A DNA stretch of 64,000 nucleotides from CAIVAT01 sp037128705 (GTDB lineage Bacteria; Bacteroidota; Bacteroidia; Bacteroidales; FEN-979): NCBI GenBank assembly GCA_037128705.1, contig JBAXVX010000001.1, positions 62,001 through 126,000 of the forward strand. The letters are read 5' to 3'. The notes under the pieces were generated by a model that saw only the letters and a list, made by a program, of their open reading frames with translations, did not search any database and was not told the origin of the DNA. This document shows, one piece after another, positions 1 to 9,370 of this stretch. How positions within the stretch are numbered: position 1 is the stretch's first letter; each line of letters starts with the position of its first letter. Both the position numbers and the translations under genes were made by a program.

Positions 1-1
1 G

Positions 2-1357
2 ATCCCGGGGAAGATCAAAGATAAACTGAAGAGTATCGGCCTGTGGGAGCTTCATCCACTGAACCTGTTCCGGATCACCTGGAAGAATGAACCGGTCGCC
101 TCCGGAGGATTGTACGGGGCCCCGAATTTCATCGAACTGCCAAAGGCGCTCACCGGCATCGATGCCCGGATCATCGTGATGCTCGGCAAATGGTTCCCAA
201 CCGGCGCGCATAAAGTTGGGGCCGCTTACGGATGCCTGGCCCCCCGCATCATCACGGGCGGATTCGACCCCACCTGGCACAAAGCCGTGTGGCCCTCAAC
301 CGGAAACTATTGCCGCGGGGGCGCATTCGACTCCTACCTCATGGATGTGACCGCTGTGGCTATCCTTCCGGAGGAGATGAGCCGTGAACGATTTGCCTGG
401 CTTAAGGAGATCGGTGCCGAGGTGATCGCCACCCCGGGCTGCGAATCGAATGTGAAGGAGATCTACGACAAATGCTGGGAGATCAAACGAACCCGGAAGG
501 ACTGCATGATCTTCAACCAGTTCGAGGAGTTCGGCAACTCCTGCTGGCACTACGAGGTTACCGGGAATGCCATTGAGGAGGCCTTCAGGATGGTTGCCGG
601 GAAGGAGGCGCACCTGGCCGCCTACATTTCGGCCACCGGGTCGGCAGGCACCATTGCGGCCGGCGATTATCTCCGGACAAAATTCCCGCACCTCAAGGTG
701 GTGGCCTCCGAAGCCTTGCAATGCCCGACCCTGCTGCAGAATGGTTTTGGCGGGCACCGGATCGAAGGCATCGGCGACAAGCACGTTCCATGGATACACA
801 ATGTAAGGAATACCGATGTCGTCACCGCCATCGATGACGAAGACTGCATGCGCCTTCTCCGGCTGTTCAACGAAAAGGAGGGCCACGCCTACCTGGCAGC
901 CAGCGGGGTCGATCCATCCCTGGTTTCCATGCTGGGTTCGGTTGGCATCTCCGGCATCGGGAATGTGCTTTCGGCCATAAAGACGGCCAAACATTTTGAT
1001 TTCACCGGCGAAGATGTAATGGTGACCATCGCCACCGATTCGGCCGAAATGTACGGCTCCCGCCTGGAAGAACTCACTGCCGAACGTGGCACCTACTCCC
1101 TGATGCAGGCGGCACGCGATCACGAAAAGTGCATGCTTGGCACGGCTCCCTCCACCATGAAGGAGCTTGGATATAACGACCGGAAAGCCATCCACAACCT
1201 GAAGTATTTCACCTGGATCGAGCAGCAGGGCAAGGAGGTGGAGGATCTCCGCCAGCTCTGGGACGACCGCCTGATCTGGCCGCAGATCTTCAGTCAGCCG
1301 GCCCGCTGGGATGAACTGATCACCGAGTTCAATGATCGGACCGGGCTGTTAAAATAG
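2..1357 (+). CDS. Fold-type II PLP-dependent enzyme (cysteine synthase/ammonia-lyase-like), 5' partial
   Basis: The frame is open from base 2, so the start lies off the left edge; 451 codons are visible and the TTG at 110 is internal. Family knowledge: fold-type II PLP enzymes catalyse beta-replacement or beta-elimination. Seen: a Schiff-base lysine in TGAHKVGAAYG, an asparagine loop STGNYCRGGA in place of the usual SGGNH, and a glycine-rich phosphate-binding loop SATGSAGTIAAG. It is 48 bp upstream of a second PLP enzyme and heads a run of purine/hydantoin catabolic genes. It does not read as a close copy of E. coli YgeX (diaminopropionate ammonia-lyase), but the context makes an amino-acid lyase acting on a ureido- or diamino-propionate intermediate plausible. 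That substrate is inference; fold and cofactor are well supported. Confidence 0.8.
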   Translation: MPGKIKDKLKSIGLWELHPLNLFRITWKNEPVASGGLYGAPNFIELPKALTGIDARIIVMLGKWFPTGAHKVGAAYGCLAPRIITGGFDPTWHKAVWPSTGNYCRGGAFDSYLMDVTAVAILPEEMSRERFAWLKEIGAEVIATPGCESNVKEIYDKCWEIKRTRKDCMIFNQFEEFGNSCWHYEVTGNAIEEAFRMVAGKEAHLAAYISATGSAGTIAAGDYLRTKFPHLKVVASEALQCPTLLQNGFGGHRIEGIGDKHVPWIHNVRNTDVVTAIDDEDCMRLLRLFNEKEGHAYLAASGVDPSLVSMLGSVGISGIGNVLSAIKTAKHFDFTGEDVMVTIATDSAEMYGSRLEELTAERGTYSLMQAARDHEKCMLGTAPSTMKELGYNDRKAIHNLKYFTWIEQQGKEVEDLRQLWDDRLIWPQIFSQPARWDELITEFNDRTGLLK

Positions 1358-1405
1358 CGGAGATGAAGGTCTCCCTTCCAAAAAAAATAATCAAGCGCTG
1401 AAAAC

Positions 1406-2692
1406 ATGGCTGAGCAGTATCATTTCGAATGTGTTGATTGCAAGGCAGCATACCCGGGGGATGCGGTGATCTACCTCTGCCCCGCGTGCGAGGCTGCCAA
1501 CAAACCCGGTGAACCGCCCAGGGGGGTGCTTAAGACCATCTATCCCTATGATTCCATCCGGAGCAAGGCCGCACCAAAGGCGCTGTTTGAGCAACTGACC
1601 GGTGAAGGCTACCTCCCGCTGCTGCCCCTCCGTTCCATGGATTCCTGGCCCTCGCTGAAGGTGGGAGAGACACCGCTATACCGTTTCGACCGGTTTGATG
1701 TCATTGATAAGATGAAGGTTCCCGGTCAATCTTCTTCCATAGAGTCCGGTGTTCCCAGGTTTGAATGTTACCTGAAGGATGATTCGCAGAATCCCACCTT
1801 CTCCTTTAAGGACCGCGCCTCCGCCCTGGTCTCTGCCTGGGCGCGTGAGCACGGCATCACCACCCTGATTGCAGCCTCCACGGGCAATGCGGGATCCTCC
1901 CTCGCGGGGATCTGCGCATCGCAGCAGCAGCAGGCCATGATCGTGGTCCCGGCGGCCGCTCCCCTGGCCAAACTCACACAGATACTGATGTATGGCGCCC
2001 TGCTGATCCCGGTGAAGGGAACCTACGATGATGCTTTTGCCCTGAGCGTGCAGATCTCGAAAAAACATGGGTACTATAACCGGAATACGGCTTATAACCC
2101 GCTCACCATCGAGGGAAAGAAGACCGTGTCGTTTGAGATCTTCAGGCAGCTGAATTCAAAGGTGCCCGACCGTATCTTTATCCCGGTGGGAGATGGGGTC
2201 ATCTATGCCGGCGTCTGCAAGGGATTTGAAGATCTCCTTAAACTCGGGATCATCGACCGGATGCCTGAGCTGGTCGCAGTCCAGGCGGAGGGCAGCAGTA
2301 ATTTCATCCGCAACAGGCATAAAAATTCGTTTACCATCAGGCCCTCAAAAACCATTGCCGACTCCATCTCGGTGGATGTGCCGCAATGTTTTCACATGGC
2401 TTCCGCCTTTATGGATGAATATCATGGAACCGTAGTTTCAGTGACGGATGAAGAGATTCTCCAGGCATCACTCCAGCTTTCGCGTTCCACCGGAATATTT
2501 TCAGAACCTGCCGCGGTGGCTGCCTTTGCCGGCATGCTGAAATTCAGGAGCACGGGACTGATCCCTGCCGGATCTACCAGCGTGGTGTTGCTTACCGGCA
2601 GCGGGCTGAAAGATCTCCGGGCCGTCCAGTCCTCCATTCGCATTCCCGAACCCATCGAACCCAATGTTGCCTCAGCAGAAAAACTGATATGA
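1406..2692 (+). CDS. Threonine synthase-like PLP enzyme with N-terminal zinc ribbon
   Basis: 428 aa, about the size of threonine synthase. Residues 9-32 form a CxxC...CxxC knuckle (CVDC and CPAC), typical of zinc-ribbon threonine synthase-like proteins. The PLP lysine is in NPTFSFKDRAS, the asparagine loop is STGNAGSS, and a C-terminal glycine-rich segment is VVLLTGSGLKDL. The gene overlaps the following molybdenum hydroxylase by 4 bp (ATGA), a strong sign of co-translation. Classical threonine synthase converts O-phosphohomoserine, but no other threonine genes lie here and the neighbours are purine-catabolic. It may instead be a lyase or deaminase acting with the upstream PLP enzyme; this is inference. 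Calling it thrC from similarity alone would be risky. Confidence 0.8.
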   Translation: MAEQYHFECVDCKAAYPGDAVIYLCPACEAANKPGEPPRGVLKTIYPYDSIRSKAAPKALFEQLTGEGYLPLLPLRSMDSWPSLKVGETPLYRFDRFDVIDKMKVPGQSSSIESGVPRFECYLKDDSQNPTFSFKDRASALVSAWAREHGITTLIAASTGNAGSSLAGICASQQQQAMIVVPAAAPLAKLTQILMYGALLIPVKGTYDDAFALSVQISKKHGYYNRNTAYNPLTIEGKKTVSFEIFRQLNSKVPDRIFIPVGDGVIYAGVCKGFEDLLKLGIIDRMPELVAVQAEGSSNFIRNRHKNSFTIRPSKTIADSISVDVPQCFHMASAFMDEYHGTVVSVTDEEILQASLQLSRSTGIFSEPAAVAAFAGMLKFRSTGLIPAGSTSVVLLTGSGLKDLRAVQSSIRIPEPIEPNVASAEKLI

Positions 2693-5352
2693 TCACATTT
2701 TACCTCAACCATATCAAAACAGAATATAAGGGTGATGAAGAGCTGACCCTGATGCACTTCCTGAGGGAAACGGCCGGGATCACCTCTGTGAAGGATGGTT
2801 GTTCGGGCCAGGCTGCCTGTGGCGCTTGCATGGTGGAGATCGACGGAAAGGCCCGGTTATCCTGCACCCGGAAGATGAAAACCCTCGAAGGAGCAAAGGT
2901 GATCACAATGGAGGGCGTCCCGGATGAAGTCCGCCATGTTATTGCCAGTGCATACGTGGAAAAGGGGGCCGTGCAATGCGGTTTCTGCACCCCCGGTCTG
3001 ATCCTTCGTACGAAGGTGCTTTTCTCTGAAAATCCGGATCCCACCCGGGAACAGATTAAAAAGGCGATCAGCAACAACCTGTGCCGCTGTACCGGGTATG
3101 TGAAAATTGTGGATGCCATCGAAGTGGCGCTGAAGCGGCTGAGGGAGAGAGGCGCAACAGAATGGAATTTGAATGGAAATATCGGCCCGGCTCTGGCCTT
3201 GTCAGGTAATCATTTCCCCTGGAATTTTGATGGCCGGAATGGCGGGATCGGGCAGCCGGTCCCAAAATACGAAGCCTATGAAACCGCGATCGGGGAACGA
3301 AAGTTTATCAATGACATGCAGGTGGAGGGGATGCTTTACAGTGCCCTTCGGTTCAGCGACCATCCCAGGGCCCGTGTTGTTTCAATCGACGTTTCCGATG
3401 CCCTGCAGGTGGAAGGTGTGATCAGGGTTTTTACCGCAGTTGATATACCGGGCGATCGTTATACCGGGCTGATCTTCAGCGACTGGCCCCTGATGATCGA
3501 GCCGGGAGAGATAACCAGGTATATCGGGGATGTCATCGCCGGGGTGGTCGCCGGGGATGAAGAGACCGCACGCAAAGCAGCCCGGCTTATCAGGGTTGAA
3601 TATGAGGTGTTTGAGCCGGTTTCGGATACGGTGAAGGCCCTTGAACCGGGCGCTCCACAGGTCCACCCCGGAAAAGAGAACCTTCTTGAAAAATGTATTG
3701 TCCGCAGGGGCGATCCTGTCGAAATGATCCTTGGCAAGTCCGCCTTTTGGACTTCAGGCATCTATGAAACACAGCGCATCGAGCATGCCTTCCTGGAGAC
3801 AGAGGCGGCCCTGGCGCTTCCTGACGGAGATGGAATTCACCTTTACAGCCAGGGACAAGGCATTTATGTTGACCAGCAGCAGGTGGCCTCGCTGCTCGCC
3901 CTCGATGACGACCAGGTCCGTGTGACCCTGGTGCCCTGCGGCGGCGGGTTTGGCGGACGTGAAGATATGACCGTCCAGGGTCATGTTTCGCTCTTTGCCC
4001 ATTTGCTCCGTCGGCCGGTGAAACTGCACCTGTCAAGGGAGGAGTCCATCCGGATGCATCCCAAACGGCACCCGGTGTGGATGGATATTTCGCTGGGGTG
4101 TGATGCACAGGGTATCCTCACCGCACTGAAGCTGAAGGCCATCGGCGACACCGGGGCCTATGCCTCGGTCGGGACCAAGGTGATGGAGCGTGTGGCGGGC
4201 CATGCCAGCGGAGGCTACCATGTTCCTTCGGTGGATATCGAATCGCTTACCGTTTATACCAGCAACATCCCCTCCGGTGCCATGCGCGGGTTTGGGGCCA
4301 ACCAGGTGGCCTTTGCACTGGAGAGCTGCATCGATGAGCTTTGTTCACAGGGCGGGTTCGACCGCTGGAAATTCAGGTACGACAATGCCCTGGATGACGG
4401 GAAGATGACCGCCACCGGGCAGGTCCTTGGCAAGGGTGTCGGGATAAAAGCCTGCCTGATGGCGCTGAAAGATCATTTCTACAATGCAAAATATGCCGGT
4501 CTCGCCTGCGCGATCAAGAATTCGGGGGTGGGCAACGGGATGACCGATTTCTGTGATGTCAGAATCAGGGTGCTGATTTCGGGACGTATCTGCATCGAGC
4601 ATGGCTGGACCGAGATGGGGCAGGGTGTTCAGAACATGGCGATCCAGGTGTTTCACCAGGAGACCGGCATCGACCTCTCTCTTATTGAAGTGACGGTGGA
4701 CACCAATGCTGCTTTGCCTACCGGGATGACCACCTCATCCAGGGCCACGGCCCTGCTGGGAAATGCCATCATCAACGGCTGTATTGCTTTCAGGAAGGAG
4801 ATGGAGCGGACCCTCCCCGGTTACCGTGACCTGGGCGTTGGGGATCTGCAACAGGCCCTGCTTTATCTGGCCGGCAAATCCTTCACCGGAAAATATTATT
4901 GTGACTGGACCACCAAGCCTGGCGCTGAGGTGGAGCGGATCATCACCCACTATTCTTACGGATATGCCGCCCAGCTGGTGGTGCTGAACGAAGCCGGGGA
5001 GATCGACAGGGTGTATGCCGCCCATGATGCCGGGAAGATCATGAATCCCATGCTTTTCGAGGGGCAGATCCAGGGTGCCGTGCACATGGGGCTGGGTTAT
5101 GCCCTCACGGAAGATTTGCCGATGGAGGGCGGCAGGCTCAAGAGTTCCAGGCTGCATGACTGCGGTGTTCTGACCGCTCCACAAACCCCTGAGATCGTGG
5201 TGATCGGTGTGGAGGAGGCTGATCCGGTTGGCCCATACGGGGCCAAGGGTATCGGGGAGATCGGCCTGGTTCCTACCGCCGCAGCCGTGGCCAATGCCCT
5301 GTGCGCCTTCGACGGCATCCGGAGAAAGAGGCTGCCCATGAAACGGGGATAA
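2689..5352 (+). CDS. FAD-less molybdenum hydroxylase, [2Fe-2S] plus molybdopterin domains fused (selenium-dependent XDH-like)
   Basis: 887 aa. Residues 1-150 are the two-cluster iron-sulfur module: plant-type [2Fe-2S] cysteines in DGCSGQAACGAC, then the alpha-helical cluster in QCGFCTPG and NLCRCTG. Residues about 185-880 are the molybdopterin domains, with GGGFGGRED, the arginine motif AMRGFGANQ, and the terminal catalytic glutamate in GAKGIGEIGL. The xanthine dehydrogenase FAD domain is absent, so electrons must leave to another partner. This architecture and length match the selenium-dependent molybdenum hydroxylase 1 type (XdhD relatives), where selenium is a labile ligand and not selenocysteine; no in-frame TGA is seen. 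Likely substrate is a purine or related heterocycle. It overlaps the upstream PLP gene by 4 bp and precedes ssnA by 57 bp. No yqeB, yqeC or selD is visible in the window. Confidence 0.85.
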   Translation: MITFYLNHIKTEYKGDEELTLMHFLRETAGITSVKDGCSGQAACGACMVEIDGKARLSCTRKMKTLEGAKVITMEGVPDEVRHVIASAYVEKGAVQCGFCTPGLILRTKVLFSENPDPTREQIKKAISNNLCRCTGYVKIVDAIEVALKRLRERGATEWNLNGNIGPALALSGNHFPWNFDGRNGGIGQPVPKYEAYETAIGERKFINDMQVEGMLYSALRFSDHPRARVVSIDVSDALQVEGVIRVFTAVDIPGDRYTGLIFSDWPLMIEPGEITRYIGDVIAGVVAGDEETARKAARLIRVEYEVFEPVSDTVKALEPGAPQVHPGKENLLEKCIVRRGDPVEMILGKSAFWTSGIYETQRIEHAFLETEAALALPDGDGIHLYSQGQGIYVDQQQVASLLALDDDQVRVTLVPCGGGFGGREDMTVQGHVSLFAHLLRRPVKLHLSREESIRMHPKRHPVWMDISLGCDAQGILTALKLKAIGDTGAYASVGTKVMERVAGHASGGYHVPSVDIESLTVYTSNIPSGAMRGFGANQVAFALESCIDELCSQGGFDRWKFRYDNALDDGKMTATGQVLGKGVGIKACLMALKDHFYNAKYAGLACAIKNSGVGNGMTDFCDVRIRVLISGRICIEHGWTEMGQGVQNMAIQVFHQETGIDLSLIEVTVDTNAALPTGMTTSSRATALLGNAIINGCIAFRKEMERTLPGYRDLGVGDLQQALLYLAGKSFTGKYYCDWTTKPGAEVERIITHYSYGYAAQLVVLNEAGEIDRVYAAHDAGKIMNPMLFEGQIQGAVHMGLGYALTEDLPMEGGRLKSSRLHDCGVLTAPQTPEIVVIGVEEADPVGPYGAKGIGEIGLVPTAAAVANALCAFDGIRRKRLPMKRG

Positions 5353-5409
5353 TCATCATAATGAACTGTTTAGCGGTTGAAATAGTGAATGAACAACTAA
5401 ATCCAAAAC

Positions 5410-6681
5410 ATGATCCTATTAAAAAACGGCACATACATCGACTGGCAAACCCTGGAGTTCAGGCACACCGGTATCCTGGTTGAGGAGGGACCGGAGGGCC
5501 AGATCCGGTTTATCCACGGTGATCATACCCATCAGGAAAACATACGCACCATTGATTGTACCGGCAAGTATATCACCCGGTCGTTTGCCAACGGTCATCA
5601 TCATGTCTATTCCGCCCTTGCCTGTGGTATGCCCGCGCCGAAGAAAAACCCGGTCAATTTCCTGGAGATCCTGCAGTACGTCTGGTGGAACCTCGACAAA
5701 GCGCTTGATCTGGAGATGATCAGGGCGAGCGCCCTGGTCACGGCGATGGCCTGTGCCAAAAACGGGGTCACCTTTGTCATCGACCATCACGCTTCGCCCT
5801 TTGCAGTGGAACACTCGCTCGAAACCATCGCCCGGGCCTTTGACGAGGTGGGGGTGGGGCATCTTCTCTGTTATGAGATCTCCGACCGCGACGGGATTGA
5901 TATTGCACAAAAAGGGCTGAAGGAGACGGAGGAATATCTCTCCAAAAGTGCGGGGCTCGTGGGTTTGCATGCCTCCTTCACCGTTGGCCCCGAAACCCTG
6001 GAACAGGCTGTTCAACTGGCAACCCGGACGAACTCCGGCATTCATATCCATGTGGCGGAGGATACCTGGGACCAGCACAAGTGCCAGGAAAAGTACCATA
6101 AGCGTGTCGTGCAGCGGCTCTTTGAAGCCGGGGTTCTTCACCTTCCCAAAACAATCCTGGCCCATTGCCTCCATCTCGAAGATCCGGAGCGAATCCTGGT
6201 GAACAATTCGCCCGCATGGGTGGTCCAGAACATGGACAGCAACATGAACAATGGCGTGGGATTTTTTACCTCCATGGATATCGGGCCGCGGATCATGCTC
6301 GGAACTGACGGTATGCACAGCGATATGCTCCGTAGCGCCAAATCGGCCTTCTTTGCCGGTCACAATTTTGATGCGATTGACTACGGCGAGACCTATCGCA
6401 GGTTCCGTAATGTGCACCAGTACCTGCATTCCAACGGATTTTCGGGAGACGGTGAAAACAACCTGGTTGTGCTGAATTATGATTCGCCAACCCCGTTAAC
6501 GGCAGAAAATTTTTATGGTCATTTCCTGTTCGGGATGGAATCAAGGCACGTGGCCCACGTGATCTCCCGGGGGAAAATGATCGTGCATAACGGCGGGATC
6601 ATTGGTGTGAATGAAGCGGAGATCCTCGACCAGGCCCGGATCCAGGCCATGAAGCTCTGGAAGCGGATGAACCAGAGATAG
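5410..6681 (+). CDS. ssnA: SsnA-like metal-dependent aminohydrolase
   Basis: 423 aa, close to E. coli SsnA (about 440 aa), a member of the amidohydrolase superfamily related to guanine and chlorohydrolase-type deaminases. Seen: metal-binding HxH in NGHHHVYSAL, the third histidine in HIHVAEDTWDQ, a fourth in LAHCLHL, and the catalytic aspartate in MLGTDGMHSDML. The N-terminal strand ILLKNGTYIDW and the C-terminal GKMIVHNGGI make the small beta domain. Position between the molybdenum hydroxylase and the dihydropyrimidinase matches selenium-linked purine loci in other phyla. The exact substrate (guanine, a hydantoin or a purine-derived amide) cannot be read from sequence. Confidence 0.82.
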   Translation: MILLKNGTYIDWQTLEFRHTGILVEEGPEGQIRFIHGDHTHQENIRTIDCTGKYITRSFANGHHHVYSALACGMPAPKKNPVNFLEILQYVWWNLDKALDLEMIRASALVTAMACAKNGVTFVIDHHASPFAVEHSLETIARAFDEVGVGHLLCYEISDRDGIDIAQKGLKETEEYLSKSAGLVGLHASFTVGPETLEQAVQLATRTNSGIHIHVAEDTWDQHKCQEKYHKRVVQRLFEAGVLHLPKTILAHCLHLEDPERILVNNSPAWVVQNMDSNMNNGVGFFTSMDIGPRIMLGTDGMHSDMLRSAKSAFFAGHNFDAIDYGETYRRFRNVHQYLHSNGFSGDGENNLVVLNYDSPTPLTAENFYGHFLFGMESRHVAHVISRGKMIVHNGGIIGVNEAEILDQARIQAMKLWKRMNQR

Positions 6682-6724
6682 ATTCAATCGTTCAAAATTA
6701 TCAATCTGACCATACCCGTATCCT

Positions 6725-8104
6725 ATGAAAGACAACCGTCATTACATTCTTATCCGGAACGGGACGCTTGTCAGTGCAGAATCTGCCAGGCAGGAAGAGC
6801 TCCTCGTAGAGGATGGGAAAATAGTTGCCGCAGGGAATTTCAATCCTGACGATTATCCGGGATGTGAAATACTGAATGCCGCAGGGAAGTACGTGATTCC
6901 AGGCGGGTTTGATCCGCATGTTCACCTGGCTTTGCCAACCCCGGCCGGAAACTCCTGCGACGATTTTATCTCCGGAAGCCGGGCTGCCCTTGAAGGGGGA
7001 ACAACCCATGTCATGGATTTTGTTACGCCCCGACGGGGACAATCCCTGGCGGAGGCATTGCGTCTGCGAAGGATTGAAGCTGCCGGAAGCCTAGCAGGTT
7101 GCGGACTGCATATGGGGATCAGCGAATGGAACCCGGCGATCGCCGCTGAGATCATTCCCCTGATGGAAAGGGAGGGGATCCGGTCGTTCAAGGCCTACCT
7201 GGCCTACCTCGAAACCATCGGGATCAGTTACGATGACCTGGATGAGCTCATGCAAATCGTAGGTCCAGCCGGCGGAGTGGTCATGGTACATTGTGAAGAG
7301 GGGGAGATGATCAGCCGTCTGCAAAAGCAATTTCTCTCCGAAGGGAAGACCCGGGCTGCTTACCATGCCCTGTCACGTCCGCCCGAGGCTGAAATATCTG
7401 CCATCGGAAAGGTGATCGGGTTATCGGCAAAGACCGGTTGCCCGGCCTATATTGTCCACATTTCCACACGGCAGGGGGCCGACCTGGTTGCCGCTGCCAA
7501 AAAAGAGGGCATCCGGGTGTTTGGTGAAACCTGCCCGCATTACCTCCTGCTCGATGAGTCGGTTTACAAGGAAAAGCTGGAGAATATGAAGGTGATGCCC
7601 TACGTCGTCTCTCCGCCGATTCGCACCAAAGCGGACCGGGAACGACTTTGGAAAGGATTGACGGACGGCACCTTCGATGTGGTGGCTACCGACCATTGCC
7701 CGTTTAATCTTTCCGGCCAGAAAGACCGCGGAATGGATGATTTTACGAAAATCCCCAACGGTGCTGGCAGCCTCGAGTACCGGATGGGTTTGCTGTATAC
7801 CTACGGGGTGCTGACCGGCAGGATCACCCTCAGCCAGTTCGTCAGCCTGGTATCGGTCCGGCCGGCTGAAATTTTCGGAATGGGACACCGGAAAGGGAAA
7901 CTGTTGCCGGGGTATGATGCCGACATCGTGATCTGGGACCCGCAATACCAGGCGGAAATATCCGCCGCCAGCAGCATCCAGCGATGCGATTCAAACATCT
8001 ACGAAGGATTTAACATCCAGGGAAAAGCCGAAACCGTTATTCTCAACGGAAAAATCATAAATCGTAATTGGCTCCGCCGAGCTCCGCTTCGCTCCGGTTC
8101 GTAA
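6725..8104 (+). CDS. hyuA: Dihydropyrimidinase / D-hydantoinase family cyclic amidohydrolase
   Basis: 459 aa, the usual size (E. coli HyuA is about 461). It opens cyclic amides such as hydantoins and dihydropyrimidines to N-carbamoyl products. Metal and catalytic residues visible: GGFDPHVHLA, the carbamylated lysine in SFKAYLAYLE, histidines in VMVHCEEGE and YIVHISTRQG, and the aspartate in VVATDHCPF. It follows ssnA by 43 bp in the same direction and converges on ygeW. The last 16 or so residues, from about base 8050, are encoded by a low-complexity tandem repeat that also supplies the TAA stop, so the C-terminal tail is probably not functional. Confidence 0.9.
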   Translation: MKDNRHYILIRNGTLVSAESARQEELLVEDGKIVAAGNFNPDDYPGCEILNAAGKYVIPGGFDPHVHLALPTPAGNSCDDFISGSRAALEGGTTHVMDFVTPRRGQSLAEALRLRRIEAAGSLAGCGLHMGISEWNPAIAAEIIPLMEREGIRSFKAYLAYLETIGISYDDLDELMQIVGPAGGVVMVHCEEGEMISRLQKQFLSEGKTRAAYHALSRPPEAEISAIGKVIGLSAKTGCPAYIVHISTRQGADLVAAAKKEGIRVFGETCPHYLLLDESVYKEKLENMKVMPYVVSPPIRTKADRERLWKGLTDGTFDVVATDHCPFNLSGQKDRGMDDFTKIPNGAGSLEYRMGLLYTYGVLTGRITLSQFVSLVSVRPAEIFGMGHRKGKLLPGYDADIVIWDPQYQAEISAASSIQRCDSNIYEGFNIQGKAETVILNGKIINRNWLRRAPLRSGS

Positions 8105-8137
8105 TTCGTCACTCGTCATTGGTAATTCGTCATTCAA
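8050..8137. repeat. Short-period degenerate repeat between convergent hyuA and ygeW
   Basis: Loosely repeated 7-8 base words (ATCGTAATTGG, TTCGTAATTCG, TCGTCACTCGTCATTGG) start inside the end of hyuA and run to the ygeW stop. Both genes stop within or at the edge of the repeat (TAA at 8102-8104; TGA on the other strand at 8134-8136). Same family as the repeats near 32.7, 34.6, 37.4 and 44.7 kb. Confidence 0.7.
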
Positions 8138-9321
8138 ATGACCCTGTTCCTCCCCCTGTGCTCAAGATTACGAAGCTCCCTGCCCGGATCGGCGAAACGG
8201 TTGGTGAACATCATCGCGGCGATGATATAGGGTTTGAAGCCCGCCTGCTTGTAAAGGGGCACCCTGTAGCGATCAAACACCGAAGCGGCTACCTCGCCTT
8301 CAGTGCATGAAACACCCGAGATGTCGGCCGGGAGACAGTGCATGTACAGTGCGTTTCCATCTTTGGTCAGTTTCATTTTATCTTCGGTGCATTCCCATTC
8401 TTTATACCGGGCGTTGTTGGCCAGGCACTCCTTCTCCAGCGATTTCAGCCCCTCATGATCATTCTTCCGGAGCAGGGTCGTTCGCTGCTGCATGACATGG
8501 AATGGGGCCCAGCTCTTTGGGTAAACAAGGTCGGCATCACGGAAGGCATCCTCCATGGAGTTGACTACCCTGAAACCGCCGCTGCTTTCGCCGGCCTGTT
8601 TGCGGGCAAGTTCCACCACTTCGGGAATGAGCCCGTAACCTTCGGGATAGGCCAGGTCGACCTGCATCCCGAAACGGGTCATCAGCCCGATGATCCCCTG
8701 GGGTACCGAGAGCGGTTTGCCGTAGCTGGGCGAATAGGCCCAGGTCATGGCGATCTTTTTACCCTTCAGATTTTCCAGTGAACCGAACACGGTTTTCAGG
8801 TGCAGCAGGTCGGCCATCGACTGGGTGGGATGATCGATGTCGCACTGCAGGTTGATGATGCCCGGACGCTGTGGAAGCACACCATCGGCGAAAGCCTCGT
8901 CCAGGGCGGCTCCCACTTCGCGCATGTATGCATTTCCAGCGCCGAGGAACATGTCGTCGCGGATGCCGATGATGTCGCTCAGGAAAGAGATCATCGCAGA
9001 GGTTTCGCGTACGGTCTCGCCATGGGCGATCTGAGATTTTCCCTCATCGAGGTCCTGTACGGCCAGCCCGAGCAGGTTGGCTGCAGAGGCAAATGAAAAG
9101 CGGGTGCGGGTCGAGTTGTCTCGGAACTGGGAGATGGCCAGGCCGGAATCGAAACAGCGGGGGGAGAGGTTTCGGTCGCGGAGGTTCTTCAGGTCTTCAG
9201 CCACCGTAAGGATGGTTTCCAGGTCGGCGAGACTCTTTTCCCAGGTGAGCAGAAAGTCTTTACCAAAAAGCCCGTTTTTTGGGGAATCTGTTTTTGTTTT
9301 TAGTTCTTTGATCGAATTCAT
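8134..9321 (-). CDS. ygeW: Knotted carbamoyltransferase YgeW
   Basis: 395 aa, matching E. coli YgeW (396). Aspartate/ornithine carbamoyltransferase superfamily: the carbamoyl-phosphate loop is DNSTRTRFSFAS, the second phosphate motif is HPTQSMADLL, and the late loop is MHCLPADIS. An insertion before the C-terminal domain is typical of the knotted YgeW group. In purine catabolic loci it is thought to phosphorolyse a ureido compound to carbamoyl phosphate, which can yield ATP. It lies 49 bp downstream of ygeY on the same strand and converges with hyuA. Its C-terminus ends at the intergenic repeat. Identification is strong; the acceptor molecule is inferred from context. Confidence 0.92.
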   Translation of the reverse strand: MNSIKELKTKTDSPKNGLFGKDFLLTWEKSLADLETILTVAEDLKNLRDRNLSPRCFDSGLAISQFRDNSTRTRFSFASAANLLGLAVQDLDEGKSQIAHGETVRETSAMISFLSDIIGIRDDMFLGAGNAYMREVGAALDEAFADGVLPQRPGIINLQCDIDHPTQSMADLLHLKTVFGSLENLKGKKIAMTWAYSPSYGKPLSVPQGIIGLMTRFGMQVDLAYPEGYGLIPEVVELARKQAGESSGGFRVVNSMEDAFRDADLVYPKSWAPFHVMQQRTTLLRKNDHEGLKSLEKECLANNARYKEWECTEDKMKLTKDGNALYMHCLPADISGVSCTEGEVAASVFDRYRVPLYKQAGFKPYIIAAMMFTNRFADPGRELRNLEHRGRNRVI

Positions 9322-9370
9322 CGCATGAGTTTTTGTTACAAGTCCACAGTAACAGTGGACGATTTAAGTT

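Noticed and set aside
2689..5352. Selenocysteine in the selenium-linked Mo hydroxylase
   Set aside because: No in-frame TGA or hairpin; this enzyme type uses selenium as a labile ligand, not as selenocysteine.
5419..6429. 336-codon open frame opposite ssnA
   Set aside because: Shadow of an amidohydrolase gene whose metal ligands are intact on the plus strand.
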